64,000 nt of DNA. Source: Paenibacillus foliorum (GTDB lineage Bacteria; Bacillota; Bacilli; Paenibacillales; NBRC-103111). Under the pieces are notes generated by a model. It searched no databases. It was not told the origin of the DNA and worked only from the letters and a program-made list of their open reading frames with translations. Both the position numbers and the translations under genes were made by a program. The stretch spans positions 62,001 to 126,000 of the forward strand of contig NZ_WHOD01000105.1 in NCBI RefSeq assembly GCF_013141765.1. Reading direction: 5' to 3'. Position 1 is the stretch's first letter, and each line of letters opens with the position of its first letter. Positions 1-9,091 of the stretch are shown piece after piece.

Positions 1-1331
1 ATCCACTGCTTGCCGTTCGTGCTGGCCTCGCGCAGCTGATCCAAGTAGGCGTGGTAGCCCGCCTTGATCATGCTGCCGTCCCGGATCGAGACGGGCGGCT
101 CTTCCGTGATGGCGTCTTCGATCCACGCCATCACATCATGGCACGGATCCATCCGTGCCGTAAGATTAGCGAGCGTCGCGGAACCCGACGCGGCGCATAC
201 CTGCTTCAGCAGCGGAACCTGCTGAAGCGAGCTCTTGAGCGCGACCAGGTCGCGAGCGTTGGCGTTGCCGTAGGCAATCCGCGCCACGAGCCGCTCCAGG
301 TCGTAGACTTCCTTCAGCGACTGCTTCAGCTCGTCGCGGACGATCAGCTGGTGGTACAGCCTGTCCACCGCTTCAAGCCTCTCTTCAATAGCCGCTGCGT
401 TCATAAGCGGCTTCTCAATCCAACGGCGCAGCAGCCTGCCGCCCATCGCTGTGACGGTTTTATCCATAAGCCACAGCAGTGTACCTTTCTTAGTCCGATC
501 TCGAACGGTTTCTACCAATTCGAGATTACGCCGTGTAAATGGATCCATGATCATATATTGATTCTGCTCATAGACACGAATATTTTTGATATGCCCTAAA
601 GACCGCTTCTGTGTCTCAATCAGATATGCCATCAATAGCTTGACACAGGATGCTCCGCCCAACGGCAGCTCAGCTAGCTCCGATTCAGCAAAATAATCCC
701 CAAGCTCGAGAGCCGAGCCGCTGCCTACTTGCTCACGCGGCGTCATAACAGTAGTTCCAGCCCAGGCGGGTGAAAACTCCCGAAGCCTTTTGAGGAGATC
801 AGGCGAAGCCAGAAGCTCCGAAGGATGATACACATTCATCTCGTCTGCAACAAGCGTAAGTGTACCCTCCAAACGAGTGACGAACAGCTCCCCCGTTGAG
901 ATATCACAAGCAGCGAAGCCATAGCTCCCATCCTCTGCTTCTGTTACGGAAACCATATAATTATTGGTCTCTCCAAGTGAGCGAGCATCCATCACGGTTC
1001 CAGGGGTGACTATGCGGATAATTTCCCGCCTAACGATCCCCTTCGCCGCCGACGGGTCCTCAACCTGCTCGCAGATTGCGACCTTGAACCCTTTTTCTAT
1101 TAATCTGGCAATATAGTTATCCGCCGAATGATAGGGTATGCCGCACATAGGAATACGCTCCTCAGCTCCCCCTCCCCGTCCGGTCAGCGTAATTTCCAAT
1201 TCACGTGAAGCTTCAATAGCATCCTCAAAAAACATTTCATAAAAATCGCCCAATCGGAAAAACAAAAATGCGTCGGGCACCTCCGCCTTAATGGCAAGGT
1301 ATTGCTCGATCATTGGCGTGTAATTAGCCAT
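1..1331 (-). CDS. mutS: DNA mismatch repair protein MutS, N-terminal part (gene continues past the left edge)
   Basis: MutS recognises base mismatches and small loops and starts methyl-independent mismatch repair with MutL. The 443 codons present begin MANYTPMIEQYLAIK and carry the mismatch-reading Phe-X-Glu motif as F30-Y31-E32 inside RLGDFYEMFFEDA, followed by the conserved MCGIPYHSADNYIA stretch. The ATPase and dimerisation domains lie beyond position 1. The ATG at 1331 is supported by a GGAGG ribosome-binding site ten bases upstream. The gene is not in the six-frame list only because it lacks its stop in this window. The next gene upstream on the same strand is a putative amidoligase, with a gap of about 165 bases. 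Confidence 0.97.
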   Translation of the reverse strand, partial: MANYTPMIEQYLAIKAEVPDAFLFFRLGDFYEMFFEDAIEASRELEITLTGRGGGAEERIPMCGIPYHSADNYIARLIEKGFKVAICEQVEDPSAAKGIVRREIIRIVTPGTVMDARSLGETNNYMVSVTEAEDGSYGFAACDISTGELFVTRLEGTLTLVADEMNVYHPSELLASPDLLKRLREFSPAWAGTTVMTPREQVGSGSALELGDYFAESELAELPLGGASCVKLLMAYLIETQKRSLGHIKNIRVYEQNQYMIMDPFTRRNLELVETVRDRTKKGTLLWLMDKTVTAMGGRLLRRWIEKPLMNAAAIEERLEAVDRLYHQLIVRDELKQSLKEVYDLERLVARIAYGNANARDLVALKSSLQQVPLLKQVCAASGSATLANLTARMDPCHDVMAWIEDAITEEPPVSIRDGSMIKAGYHAYLDQLREASTNGKQW

Positions 1332-1497
1332 ACTTTTACCCAACCTCCAGCTACTTTGCGTCAATTACTCTATGAGTCCCAACTTTGGGGAACATAAATA
1401 TCTACGGGAGTTTGAAGCTTGCAACAAGTCTGCAAACACCACGATTCCTTCAAACTCCATTCCAAATGAATCCTCTACAAAACTCCCAATCATTATA

Positions 1498-2925
1498 TCA
1501 CGAATTAATAGACGATTCTTCTTTTACGCGAAAAGGACCAATTTTCCAACCGCGACGTATATCGCCCTGTTCATTCCAGCCTTCCTGACGCAATAGCATC
1601 GACTTGATTGGCGTCAAATACTTCTCGTATTTACGATAGGCCGGCAGCCGCATTAAGTCTCCCCATAGACCCGGAATGAGGGGGCGGATCCTGGATTTGT
1701 CGCCCTCGTAATAAGCCTCCTGTAACGCGAGATCATTTAAGGGACGAGCCGGAAGGAGAGCGTAATGATCCGCAACTAATTTGGCCATCGCAAAAACCCC
1801 TTTGGCAACGGTTGGAGAGACCAGCCAGCTCGGCAGCACGCGATATTCGAATCCCCCGTAACGCTTGCGGCGAAAGTCCCCTAGATAGCCGTATTTAGGC
1901 TTTCTATTCCCTGTGGTTGCATCTTCCAATAAAATGAGCGGCAGCGCTAAATAATTATCCATCACCCGAAGCAGCTCGCTATTTAGCCAAGTGCCGCTAA
2001 AATGAAGATGTCCCCCCAATGGAAAACCTTTAACAGGCATTCCTCCTGCGATCCATTGCAGTGATTCATCTTGAATGTGTCGAGAGGCTAGCTGCATTGT
2101 ACGACGCAGGTTAATGATTAATTGGCCCACATCATGACTAGGCTCAGGCCGAAGCTCCGCTAGGGGATACACCTTGCGAAAGCCTGGAAGCACAATGGCA
2201 TCACAACCCACTGAGCCCTCTTTTTCCAAGAAGCGTGATGCAAAAATAACCTTGCCCTGCTCATTGCGCAGCAGAAATTCTGGGTCAGCGCCAAGCATAG
2301 TCTCTTGCTTAACTGTTTGTGCGCTAACAAGCTCCTGCGCAAACCTGTGCATCGCTTCAGCGAACAGCTCAGCAAGCCTCGACGTTAGCTTAGGAATCGC
2401 CTGCAGCTCTAGAACAGCCAGTTCTCCTCCTGGACGCACCCCAATGCGTACAACGCCATAATCGAGCCCAAGAGCATAGACCGCTTTAACAGCCTCGCGC
2501 TTCGCTCGAACTGCATGATATGGAAGTGTTTCACTCAGCAGTTCCATAAAATCGCTCTCCTCCTGTTTCTGTAGAGGATGAGGTGTTCCGTAGAAAACAC
2601 CAAATGATTTTTGAAACAGCCCCAAAGCTTGCAAATGAAAAACAGGTACAAGGTACTCATATGTATGGCGGTTTTTTGCCTCTAGATCAAAAAGAATACC
2701 GTGCACTTGAAGCACCTCCGCCATTTTTCGAGGCGCTGACGAGCGAAGCAGGCTCTTGACGGACTGAAGTGTCCGCTGCCCCGGTCTCTCCGTATGAAAG
2801 CAACCCCAATGGATAACACAGGTGGGCTCGTCTTGTGTGGGTACCCTTGTTCCATGTGGTAAATCCAGCTGATCCAATAATAAATCCAGAGTCGGCTCGT
2901 TTGAATGAAGCAGCCATACGCTCAT
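1498..2925 (-). CDS. Putative amidoligase (phiEco32-like COOH-NH2 ligase type 2 domain)
   Basis: This 475-residue protein probably belongs to the ATP-grasp-like carboxylate-amine ligases that join amino groups to carboxylates of peptides or proteins. The C-terminal half has the family's hallmark GADPEFLLRNEQGKV at about residue 212, followed by a conserved GGHLHFSG stretch and a glutamate/arginine-rich core (ELRPEPSHDVGQ). The N-terminal 200 residues are not recognised. The start is the ATG at 2925, preceded by GGAGGTGAAACC; an upstream in-frame start lacks a site. It lies between mutS and cotE on the same strand. The cotE neighbour makes a spore-related role conceivable, but that is inference. 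The family call is from motif memory. Confidence 0.7.
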   Translation of the reverse strand: MSVWLLHSNEPTLDLLLDQLDLPHGTRVPTQDEPTCVIHWGCFHTERPGQRTLQSVKSLLRSSAPRKMAEVLQVHGILFDLEAKNRHTYEYLVPVFHLQALGLFQKSFGVFYGTPHPLQKQEESDFMELLSETLPYHAVRAKREAVKAVYALGLDYGVVRIGVRPGGELAVLELQAIPKLTSRLAELFAEAMHRFAQELVSAQTVKQETMLGADPEFLLRNEQGKVIFASRFLEKEGSVGCDAIVLPGFRKVYPLAELRPEPSHDVGQLIINLRRTMQLASRHIQDESLQWIAGGMPVKGFPLGGHLHFSGTWLNSELLRVMDNYLALPLILLEDATTGNRKPKYGYLGDFRRKRYGGFEYRVLPSWLVSPTVAKGVFAMAKLVADHYALLPARPLNDLALQEAYYEGDKSRIRPLIPGLWGDLMRLPAYRKYEKYLTPIKSMLLRQEGWNEQGDIRRGWKIGPFRVKEESSINS

Positions 2926-3111
2926 GGTTTCACCTCCTACGGGTTTTGGTTCAAGCAAAGCCTATTTCGTGAGCATGCACATTGTGCATGGCTGAAGCCA
3001 TGCGTTTCTTGGTAAGCACACTCTCTGAGCTTTGCCTCAGCAAAGCCCACTTCTCAGCTTGGTCAACGGGTATCCGCCCAGCCCATTTTTACAATAACCC
3101 CCTATTGAAAC

Positions 3112-3133
3112 AAAAAAGAGGGCTCACGCCCTC
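3112..3133 (-). terminator. Rho-independent terminator after cotE
   Basis: On the minus strand GAGGGC (3128-3133), a four-base loop and GCCCTC (3118-3123) form a perfect six-pair hairpin followed by six T residues (3112-3117). It lies about 40 bases after the cotE stop. Confidence 0.85.
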
Positions 3134-3172
3134 TGCCAAAATGAACATTATGTCATATACTGTAAGTAGATA

Positions 3173-3739
3173 CTAGTTCAAATCGTCATCCAAAAGATCA
3201 GGATCAAGATCTTCGAAATCACCGTCATCGGAACTGCCAAAGTCCACTTGCTTGTCGTCGAAATCATCGCTGCCGTTCGGGTTCACCACAACCCAAATTT
3301 TTGTTTCTGCGATCATTTCAACCTTGAACTCGCGCTCTACGCGGATGATTACACTGTCGCCGCGGGAAGATATGCTAGCTTCCACGCAGTTCGGTTCTTG
3401 AGTAGCGACAGCTGTTACTTCCGCCGTTGACGGTCTATGCTTCTTATCCAGATAAGAAAGCCCAACCCCTTCAACGTAGGATACCGTTTCCTTCGCAACA
3501 TCTGTTTTGGTATTTTTATCATAAGAATACCAAATGTTGATGTCGTAAGTACCTACTACCTCCACGCCATCGCCAGCTTTTACCGCATCGTACTGGTTGT
3601 TGATAATCCAAGCACCCAATATACTCGTCGGAGCATGAGGCGGAGTGACCGTGTTCGTTACTTGTGAAAACTTGCGCCCTTTGCCACAGACAGCTTTAGT
3701 ATAGATCTCTCTGTAGTGCAAATCTTTATCTAATGACAT
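3173..3739 (-). CDS. cotE: Outer spore coat morphogenetic protein CotE
   Basis: CotE is made in the mother cell and directs assembly of the outer spore coat on the forespore. The 188 residues match the family throughout: YREIYTKAVCGKGRKF near the start, an ILGAWIINNQYDA block, YDINIWYSYDKNTKT, QEPNCVEASI, and a very acidic tail ending in Asp-rich repeats, as in Bacillus CotE. The start is the ATG at 3739, with GGAGG eight bases upstream; an in-frame start ten codons earlier has no such site. A terminator follows. CotE downstream of mother-cell promoters is usually sigma-E/SpoIIID controlled; I did not locate a promoter here. Confidence 0.95.
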   Translation of the reverse strand: MSLDKDLHYREIYTKAVCGKGRKFSQVTNTVTPPHAPTSILGAWIINNQYDAVKAGDGVEVVGTYDINIWYSYDKNTKTDVAKETVSYVEGVGLSYLDKKHRPSTAEVTAVATQEPNCVEASISSRGDSVIIRVEREFKVEMIAETKIWVVVNPNGSDDFDDKQVDFGSSDDGDFEDLDPDLLDDDLN

Positions 3740-3829
3740 CCTTTCAACCTCCTCCATACAATCATTCATTACAATTGTATGCAGGACATTCGTCTAGGGT
3801 GACAAAAATTTTCTGCTCTTTTTGGTATT

Positions 3830-4801
3830 TTATTCAGAATCGGCATAGGCTGCCGGTTCCATTTGCTTTTTCTCTCTTTTTGCAACCGCCAAATAGGATT
3901 TCAGTTCCACCATAAGCTGAAGCAATGCCGAGCGGATCTCGAATTCTTCACGGCTGGAAGGCAGTGGCATTTCTTGGAATTCCTTCTCTAGCAGCTCCAG
4001 CTTTTTCTCTGACCGCCCTGTATAATGCGCCACCTTTACATCCTCGCTAATTTCATCAAATACCGAAGCCAACAGCTCGCCATGCGGTAATGTCTGGTAT
4101 ACCTGGGCCACATACTGCACCATTCGGTCCACCGAGTCCATCTGTTGTTTTCTCATATAGAAATAGCCCGCCCACAAGGTGTCACCTTGAAATAATGCAT
4201 TTTCCTTGGAGCGTTTGACCGCGTTCATGGCTTGTTCCAATATATCGTTGGACTCTAATAATTCCCTGCCGCTCCAAATGTATCGATTATCTCTTAGATG
4301 ATTAGAAATTTCTTTGAAGATATGAGAAAAGCAGGTTTCCAGCCTCTCCCGCAAATCCAAAAGCTGTCTGTCCTCTCTAGGCATATAAATAATGTTTATC
4401 AAGGTAGCCGTACCTAGTCCGACTAAAAGCAATGCAATTTCATTAAGGATCAACCCGCTGCTAATTTGCTTCTCTGCGAAGACATGGAACATGACGACCG
4501 AGCCAGTCACTACTCCTTCTTTTAATTGGAAACGAGCGAGGATTGGAAATAAAATGAGAATATAAATGCCTATAACCCATACATGAAAGCCAATCAGCCA
4601 AAATAAGTACGCCGCGATCAACAGACCCAGAAATGAGGCAGCAATTCGTTGAAGCGATGTCCGCACCCCTTTGCGCCTTGTAACATCCACACCCAAAATA
4701 GCCAAAAGACCTGTTGAATAAGGAGAATGAAGTCCAAGATATTGTGCCAAATAAATAGCCAAAACCACCGCAACAGCTGTTTTTATAATCCGAATTCCCA
4801 T
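3830..4801 (-). CDS. Aromatic acid exporter-like membrane protein (ArAE/FUSC, DUF939)
   Basis: The 323-residue protein has four to five hydrophobic segments in its first 140 residues (for example IIKTAVAVVLAIYLAQYLGL and VWVIGIYILILFPIL), then a soluble helical, charged C-terminal half ending near residue 323. This is the layout of the DUF939/ArAE_1 branch of the FUSC superfamily, whose proven members export aromatic acids; most Bacillales members are uncharacterised. The ATG at 4801 with GGGG seven bases upstream is preferred over an in-frame TTG two codons earlier. It is co-oriented with the ABC importer upstream, and a divergent paralogue lies on the other side of that importer. Confidence 0.8.
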   Translation of the reverse strand: MGIRIIKTAVAVVLAIYLAQYLGLHSPYSTGLLAILGVDVTRRKGVRTSLQRIAASFLGLLIAAYLFWLIGFHVWVIGIYILILFPILARFQLKEGVVTGSVVMFHVFAEKQISSGLILNEIALLLVGLGTATLINIIYMPREDRQLLDLRERLETCFSHIFKEISNHLRDNRYIWSGRELLESNDILEQAMNAVKRSKENALFQGDTLWAGYFYMRKQQMDSVDRMVQYVAQVYQTLPHGELLASVFDEISEDVKVAHYTGRSEKKLELLEKEFQEMPLPSSREEFEIRSALLQLMVELKSYLAVAKREKKQMEPAAYADSE

Positions 4802-4988
4802 AATCAATCCCCAATTTAAGCATTTTATCCCTATCTTATCTGTTTTAATAAGGTTCTACAACCACTGTAACCCCATGGCTTCCTGTATTTTAACGAGAGG
4901 ATTGTCCCGATTTCTTCATAAAAAAAGAGCTAGTATCCGCCCTATAATCACAAGGCGCACCAGCTTAACTGTTTCCAATCTATCTTTA

Positions 4989-5852
4989 TTATGGTTTGCC
5001 GGTCAGTTTCTTTTCGAGAAAAGCAACTGCCTGGTACATAACTGTCGCTGCTATCGCAATAACAATTACACTGCCTATAACTAGCGTGAAATTGAACACT
5101 TGAAAGCCATAGATGATCAAATAGCCAAGTCCTTGTTTAGAAACTAGAAATTCCCCGACAATGACGCCAACCCAGGAAAGCCCCACATTAACTTTAAGGG
5201 TAGAAACAATCGTTGGATACGTTGCAGGTAATATAGCTTTCTGAAATACCTGGCGCTTGCTTCCGCCAAAAATTCGGATGACCTTCGAATAATTCGGGTC
5301 AACCTCCTTGAAGCTGTTATATACAACCAGGATCGTGATAATTACTGTAATCGAAAGTGTTGTGGCAATGATAGACAAGGCTCCAGGACCGAAGGCAACA
5401 ATGAATAGCGGGCCTAAAGCGACCTTCGGCAAGCTGTTCAACACGACAATATACGGATCTAGCACACGGGATAGAAACCCAAACCACCAAATGAGCGCAG
5501 CCACAGCCGTACCTAGCAGCGTGCCAAGCACGAAGCCTATTAATGTTTCCCACATGGTTACTCCAACATGCACCAGCAATGAGCCGTCTAACCATTTTGT
5601 GTACAAAAGAACTGCTACGCGACTAGGCGAGCTGAAGAGAAGCGCGTCAATCCACAGCATCCGGCTCGCTAGCTCCCAGGAGATTAATAATACGACTAAT
5701 ATGGCAAGCTGTGTTACTCGGACCTGCCAGGTAAGCTTCTGCTCCGAAGATAGAAACAAGCGATATTCGCTCTGAGCCAAGGAAGCTGGAGTCGCGGGGG
5801 CTCTTAAGGAATGGCCGTTTGACTTTAAGTCCGTATCCGGTATTCGACTCAT
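4989..5852 (-). CDS. ABC transporter permease, SsuC/TauC/ThiX type
   Basis: This is the 287-residue inner-membrane subunit of an importer. It has about six hydrophobic segments, and the EAA-like cytoplasmic loop lies around residue 190-230 (VIRIFGGSKRQVFQKAILPA, then a GVIVGEFLVSKQGLGYLI stretch typical of the nitrate/sulfonate/pyrimidine-precursor family). The ATPase gene ends two bases before its start, so the two are translationally coupled. The order is binding protein, ATPase, permease. The substrate could be a sulfonate, a thiamine or riboflavin precursor, or a related small molecule; nothing in the sequence decides. Confidence 0.9.
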   Translation of the reverse strand: MSRIPDTDLKSNGHSLRAPATPASLAQSEYRLFLSSEQKLTWQVRVTQLAILVVLLISWELASRMLWIDALLFSSPSRVAVLLYTKWLDGSLLVHVGVTMWETLIGFVLGTLLGTAVAALIWWFGFLSRVLDPYIVVLNSLPKVALGPLFIVAFGPGALSIIATTLSITVIITILVVYNSFKEVDPNYSKVIRIFGGSKRQVFQKAILPATYPTIVSTLKVNVGLSWVGVIVGEFLVSKQGLGYLIIYGFQVFNFTLVIGSVIVIAIAATVMYQAVAFLEKKLTGKP

Positions 5853-5854
5853 CC

Positions 5855-6643
5855 TTACTTCCCTCCCTCAGCGTCCATATCTTCGAAATATCCCCATAAT
5901 CGGTGAAACAAATTATGAAAGCCCGCTTCTTCCCTTGCTTTTAATGGCAGAGCTTCACGTATGTTTGGCGGTATATCAACGGCTGCCAGAACCCTGCCAG
6001 GGTTGGGCTGAAGCACCACTATCCGGTCACTCATAGCAATAGCTTCCGTAATATCGTGAGTGACCAAGATTGCTGTTTTATTTCGTGCAAGGAGCGTAAC
6101 TGCTACCAAATCTTCAAGTTGAAGCTTCGTTTGGTAATCCAGCGCTGAGAAGGGTTCATCCAGCAGCAATAAATCCGGTTCGGTTGCCAGAGTGCGCACT
6201 AGTGCTACACGCTGGCGCATGCCACCAGAGAGCTGGTTCGGATAGCGGTCGGCAAACTCCGAAAGCCCCATGTCATGCAGCAGCTCCAGCACCGTTTCTT
6301 TCGCAGCGGAATCGCGCCTGCCCATCAGCTCCAGCCCAATTGAGGCGTTCTCATATATCGTACGCCATGGGAATAAATAGTCTTGCTGCAGCATGTAGCC
6401 TACCCGCGGCGTCGGCTCTTGGATCAGCTCCCCAGAAACACGCACCGATCCGGTAGTCGGTATTAGAAGACCGCTTATCAATGAGAGAAGCGTTGTTTTT
6501 CCGCAGCCGCTGGGACCGATCAGACTGACAAATTCTCCTTGGTTTACCTTCAAACCAATTTGCTCTAGCGCAAGATACGCACCCTGGCTGTTCACGTAAA
6601 CATGGGAGACCTCTTCCAGCTCTACAGCTGTTTGTATTGGCAT
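5855..6643 (-). CDS. ABC transporter ATP-binding protein, SsuB/TauB type
   Basis: This 262-residue ATPase energises the adjacent permease. Walker A is GPSGCGKTT at about residue 43, the Q-loop is MLQQDYLFPWR, the signature is LSGGMRQRVALVRTLA, and Walker B is LLLLDEPFSALD, followed by the H-loop VTHDITEA. The layout is that of nitrate/sulfonate-family ATPases. The start ATG has GGGAGGG about eight bases upstream. It sits between the binding protein gene (66-base gap) and the permease gene (2-base gap), so the three form one operon. Confidence 0.93.
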   Translation of the reverse strand: MPIQTAVELEEVSHVYVNSQGAYLALEQIGLKVNQGEFVSLIGPSGCGKTTLLSLISGLLIPTTGSVRVSGELIQEPTPRVGYMLQQDYLFPWRTIYENASIGLELMGRRDSAAKETVLELLHDMGLSEFADRYPNQLSGGMRQRVALVRTLATEPDLLLLDEPFSALDYQTKLQLEDLVAVTLLARNKTAILVTHDITEAIAMSDRIVVLQPNPGRVLAAVDIPPNIREALPLKAREEAGFHNLFHRLWGYFEDMDAEGGK

Positions 6644-6709
6644 GTTGAATCCCTCCCCCTTGCTTTGAGCATCCCTACTTGATTTTCAAAATGGCGCTGT
6701 CTCGGCTGT

Positions 6710-7726
6710 TTACTTAACCGTTTGTTTAGCCTTTTCTGCAAATTGATTATTGACTATCGTTTTAAAGTCCACCCGGCTCTTCAGTTCTCCGGCCGCTTCC
6801 ATCACATTTTGCAGGTTATTCCATTCTTGCTCATCAATAATTCCATCAGTAGCGAAGGAGCCCTGCTCTTTATAGCGCTGTACCGAGCCTTTCAAAATTT
6901 CTTTATCCGTATCTGGGAAGAAAGATACGATAGCTGCTGTAATTTCATCGGCGCTTGAAGCCTGCACCCAGTTTTGTCCTTTTTGCAAAGCATTGGTAAA
7001 TTTCTGGAAAACTTCTTTGTTTTTGTCGATGTAGCTTTTTTTCGCCATAAAGGCTGTATAAGGAAGTTTACCGCTTTCTACACCGAATGAGGCGATCACA
7101 TAGCCTTTTCCTTGCTTTTCAAAAATCGTCGCTTGAGGCTCAAACAGCTGTACGAACTCTCCTGTGCCGGAAGCGTAAGCTGTCGCGATATTGGCAAACT
7201 CAATATTTTGAATCAAGTTCAAATCCTTTTGAGGATTGATTCCATATTTCTTCAAAGTAAATTCACCGGCCATTTGTGGCATTCCGCCTTTACGTTGGCC
7301 CAAAAATGTGCTACCTTTCAGTGTACTCCAATCAAACTTTCCTCCGCTGAGAGGTTTCCGTGCAACAAGGAATGTACCATCTGTTTGTGTGAGTTGAGCA
7401 AAATTGATCACCGGGTCTCCGCTGCCCTGCTGCTGTACGTAGATGGACGTTTCCGAACCAACCAACGCTACATCAATTCCACCTGACAACAGCGCTGTCA
7501 TAGTTTTATCTCCGCCTGGTGTAGTCGTCAACTCGATATCAATCCCTTGCTCCTTGAAGAATCCTTTATTAATCGCTGCATATTGTGGGGCATAGAACAG
7601 CGACCTTGTTACTTCACCGATACGCACCTTAACAGCCTCTTCTGCTTTCTTCGGTCCACATGCAGTAACCATCATAATCATGACTAACACCATTGCAAGT
7701 GCTGTGCCCCATCTTTTACTGAACAT
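6710..7726 (-). CDS. ABC transporter substrate-binding lipoprotein (NMT1/SsuA-like)
   Basis: This 338-residue extracytoplasmic receptor delivers substrate to the permease encoded downstream. The signal peptide ends in a lipobox (MVTACGPKK), so the mature protein starts with a lipidated Cys. The body has the family's opening VRIGEVTRSLFYAPQYAAI, then NKGFFKEQGIDIEL and a GGDKTMTALLSGGIDVALVG block that lines the ligand cleft in NMT1/THI5-like proteins. The ATG at 7726 is chosen because GGAGGG lies ten bases upstream; an in-frame start twelve codons earlier is less likely. There is no room for a riboswitch in the 186-base divergent region, which argues weakly against classic thiamine control. 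Confidence 0.9.
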   Translation of the reverse strand: MFSKRWGTALAMVLVMIMMVTACGPKKAEEAVKVRIGEVTRSLFYAPQYAAINKGFFKEQGIDIELTTTPGGDKTMTALLSGGIDVALVGSETSIYVQQQGSGDPVINFAQLTQTDGTFLVARKPLSGGKFDWSTLKGSTFLGQRKGGMPQMAGEFTLKKYGINPQKDLNLIQNIEFANIATAYASGTGEFVQLFEPQATIFEKQGKGYVIASFGVESGKLPYTAFMAKKSYIDKNKEVFQKFTNALQKGQNWVQASSADEITAAIVSFFPDTDKEILKGSVQRYKEQGSFATDGIIDEQEWNNLQNVMEAAGELKSRVDFKTIVNNQFAEKAKQTVK

Positions 7727-7912
7727 TGGCCAGTCCCTCCATCTTGGGTTGTTTTGTTGCAATAGACTATGCAGCAGCCCAGAAAAAGGTTAACGAAGCT
7801 TTTTGAAATTCTCGATTCCTAAAGCGAACTTTATTCACTTGTGAGTAAGATGGTTTCTGCTTCATATTCGGTATGATAAGATGTAATATATCCAACTAGA
7901 GAGGTGACAACG

Positions 7913-8977
7913 ATGGCATTCGGGGCCAGAGTATTAAAAACAGGTATCGCAGTTACCTTATCCTTGTACATCAGTATGCTATTTGAATTTCAACTGCCTG
8001 TCATTGCCGCAGTTGCCGCTATTTTCGCTATGCAGCCTTCCATTTATCGTTCCTGGCGTCATTTCCTGGATCAGCTCCAGACCAATACCCTCGGGGCAGC
8101 AATGGCTATGCTTGCCGGAATGTTCTTGTCTAAAGACCCTTTCGCCATTGGGATTGTATGCATTCTCGCCATAATGATATGCTTGAAGCTCAAGATGGAG
8201 GAAACCATAGGACTAACACTCGTTACAGTAATTGTCGTCATGGAAGCCTCTGGGCAGTGGGATTTTGCATTGACACGTTTTCTGCTAAGCTTAATTGGAA
8301 TTGGATCAGCCTTTATCATTAACGTTTTATTTTTTCCACCTAAGCCTAAAGAACAGTTTGTGAAACAAATCCAAACCGTTTTTAACAAGCTATCGCTGCT
8401 GCTGAGAACTTTTGTTTCTGATGAAATCAAAGAATCCGTGTTCCGACAAGAGAAACAAGCCTTAGAAAACGAAGTGAAGTCTTTAGCGCAAAAATATTCC
8501 TTATTCGAAGAGGATCTTAAAAAGCTCAAAAAGTCTACATTCAGTCAGATCCGCCACTTAGTTGTATATAAGCAGATGCTGACGACGTTACATAAAGGTA
8601 TTGAGGTGCTTGATGCAGTGGAACAGCATTACTTCCAAGCTGCAAGAACACCTGAAATTGATGCCTATTTCGACCTTCACTTGGAGATGTTCATTAAGTA
8701 TCATGAGCATGTACTGCTGAAATTTGGAGACAAACTGAAGCCCGATAGCTCTGAAAACGAAAAGATGGAGCAGGCTAACGATGATTTTATGAAAACGATG
8801 ATCAAGAGCTATTCAGAGGAACGAGAAGGTGTGCTTCGCTTATCCATTGTGACCGCCGCCATGTACGATTACTGCTTTCAGATTGGCAGACTCGACAAGC
8901 AGGTAGAACAGTTCAATAGCAAAAGTCCAGAAGAGAAGGAAACCGTAGAAAAGCTCATATCCTGGTTCAAAAAATAA
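7913..8977 (+). CDS. Second aromatic acid exporter-like membrane protein (ArAE/FUSC, DUF939)
   Basis: This 354-residue protein has hydrophobic N-terminal segments (ALTLSLYISMLFEFQ-like start, VAAIFAMQPSIYRSW, AMAMLAGMFL, LSLIGIGSAFIINVLFF) up to about residue 145, then a charged helical C-terminal domain. The MQPS...RSW stretch and overall layout match the DUF939 branch of FUSC. The ATG at 7913 has GAGGTG eight bases upstream; a GTG inside that site is unlikely to be the start. It is transcribed divergently from the ABC importer and is a distant paralogue of the protein at 3830-4801. A strong terminator follows. Confidence 0.8.
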   Translation: MAFGARVLKTGIAVTLSLYISMLFEFQLPVIAAVAAIFAMQPSIYRSWRHFLDQLQTNTLGAAMAMLAGMFLSKDPFAIGIVCILAIMICLKLKMEETIGLTLVTVIVVMEASGQWDFALTRFLLSLIGIGSAFIINVLFFPPKPKEQFVKQIQTVFNKLSLLLRTFVSDEIKESVFRQEKQALENEVKSLAQKYSLFEEDLKKLKKSTFSQIRHLVVYKQMLTTLHKGIEVLDAVEQHYFQAARTPEIDAYFDLHLEMFIKYHEHVLLKFGDKLKPDSSENEKMEQANDDFMKTMIKSYSEEREGVLRLSIVTAAMYDYCFQIGRLDKQVEQFNSKSPEEKETVEKLISWFKK

Positions 8978-8998
8978 TTAGTACTTGCATCAAAATAT

Positions 8999-9043
8999 AA
9001 AAAGCGGCACCATCCACAACTGTGAATGGGAGCCGCTTTTTTT
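8999..9043. terminator. Bidirectional intrinsic terminator
   Basis: AAAAAGCGGC (8999-9008) pairs with GCCGCTTTTT (9032-9041) around a partly paired interior. T runs on both strands let it end both the exporter gene and the converging iron-uptake operon. Confidence 0.9.
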
Positions 9044-9091
9044 AATTCTGTAAATCGTTGAGTCTTAGAATACTCCCTGCAATGGGTTCAA

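Noticed and set aside
51..599. 182-residue plus-strand frame at the left edge
   Set aside because: It is the antisense shadow of mutS, whose protein is clearly conserved.
7727..7912. A riboswitch upstream of the ABC importer (thiamine or riboflavin type)
   Set aside because: The divergent gap is only 186 bases and shows none of the conserved THI or FMN core elements.
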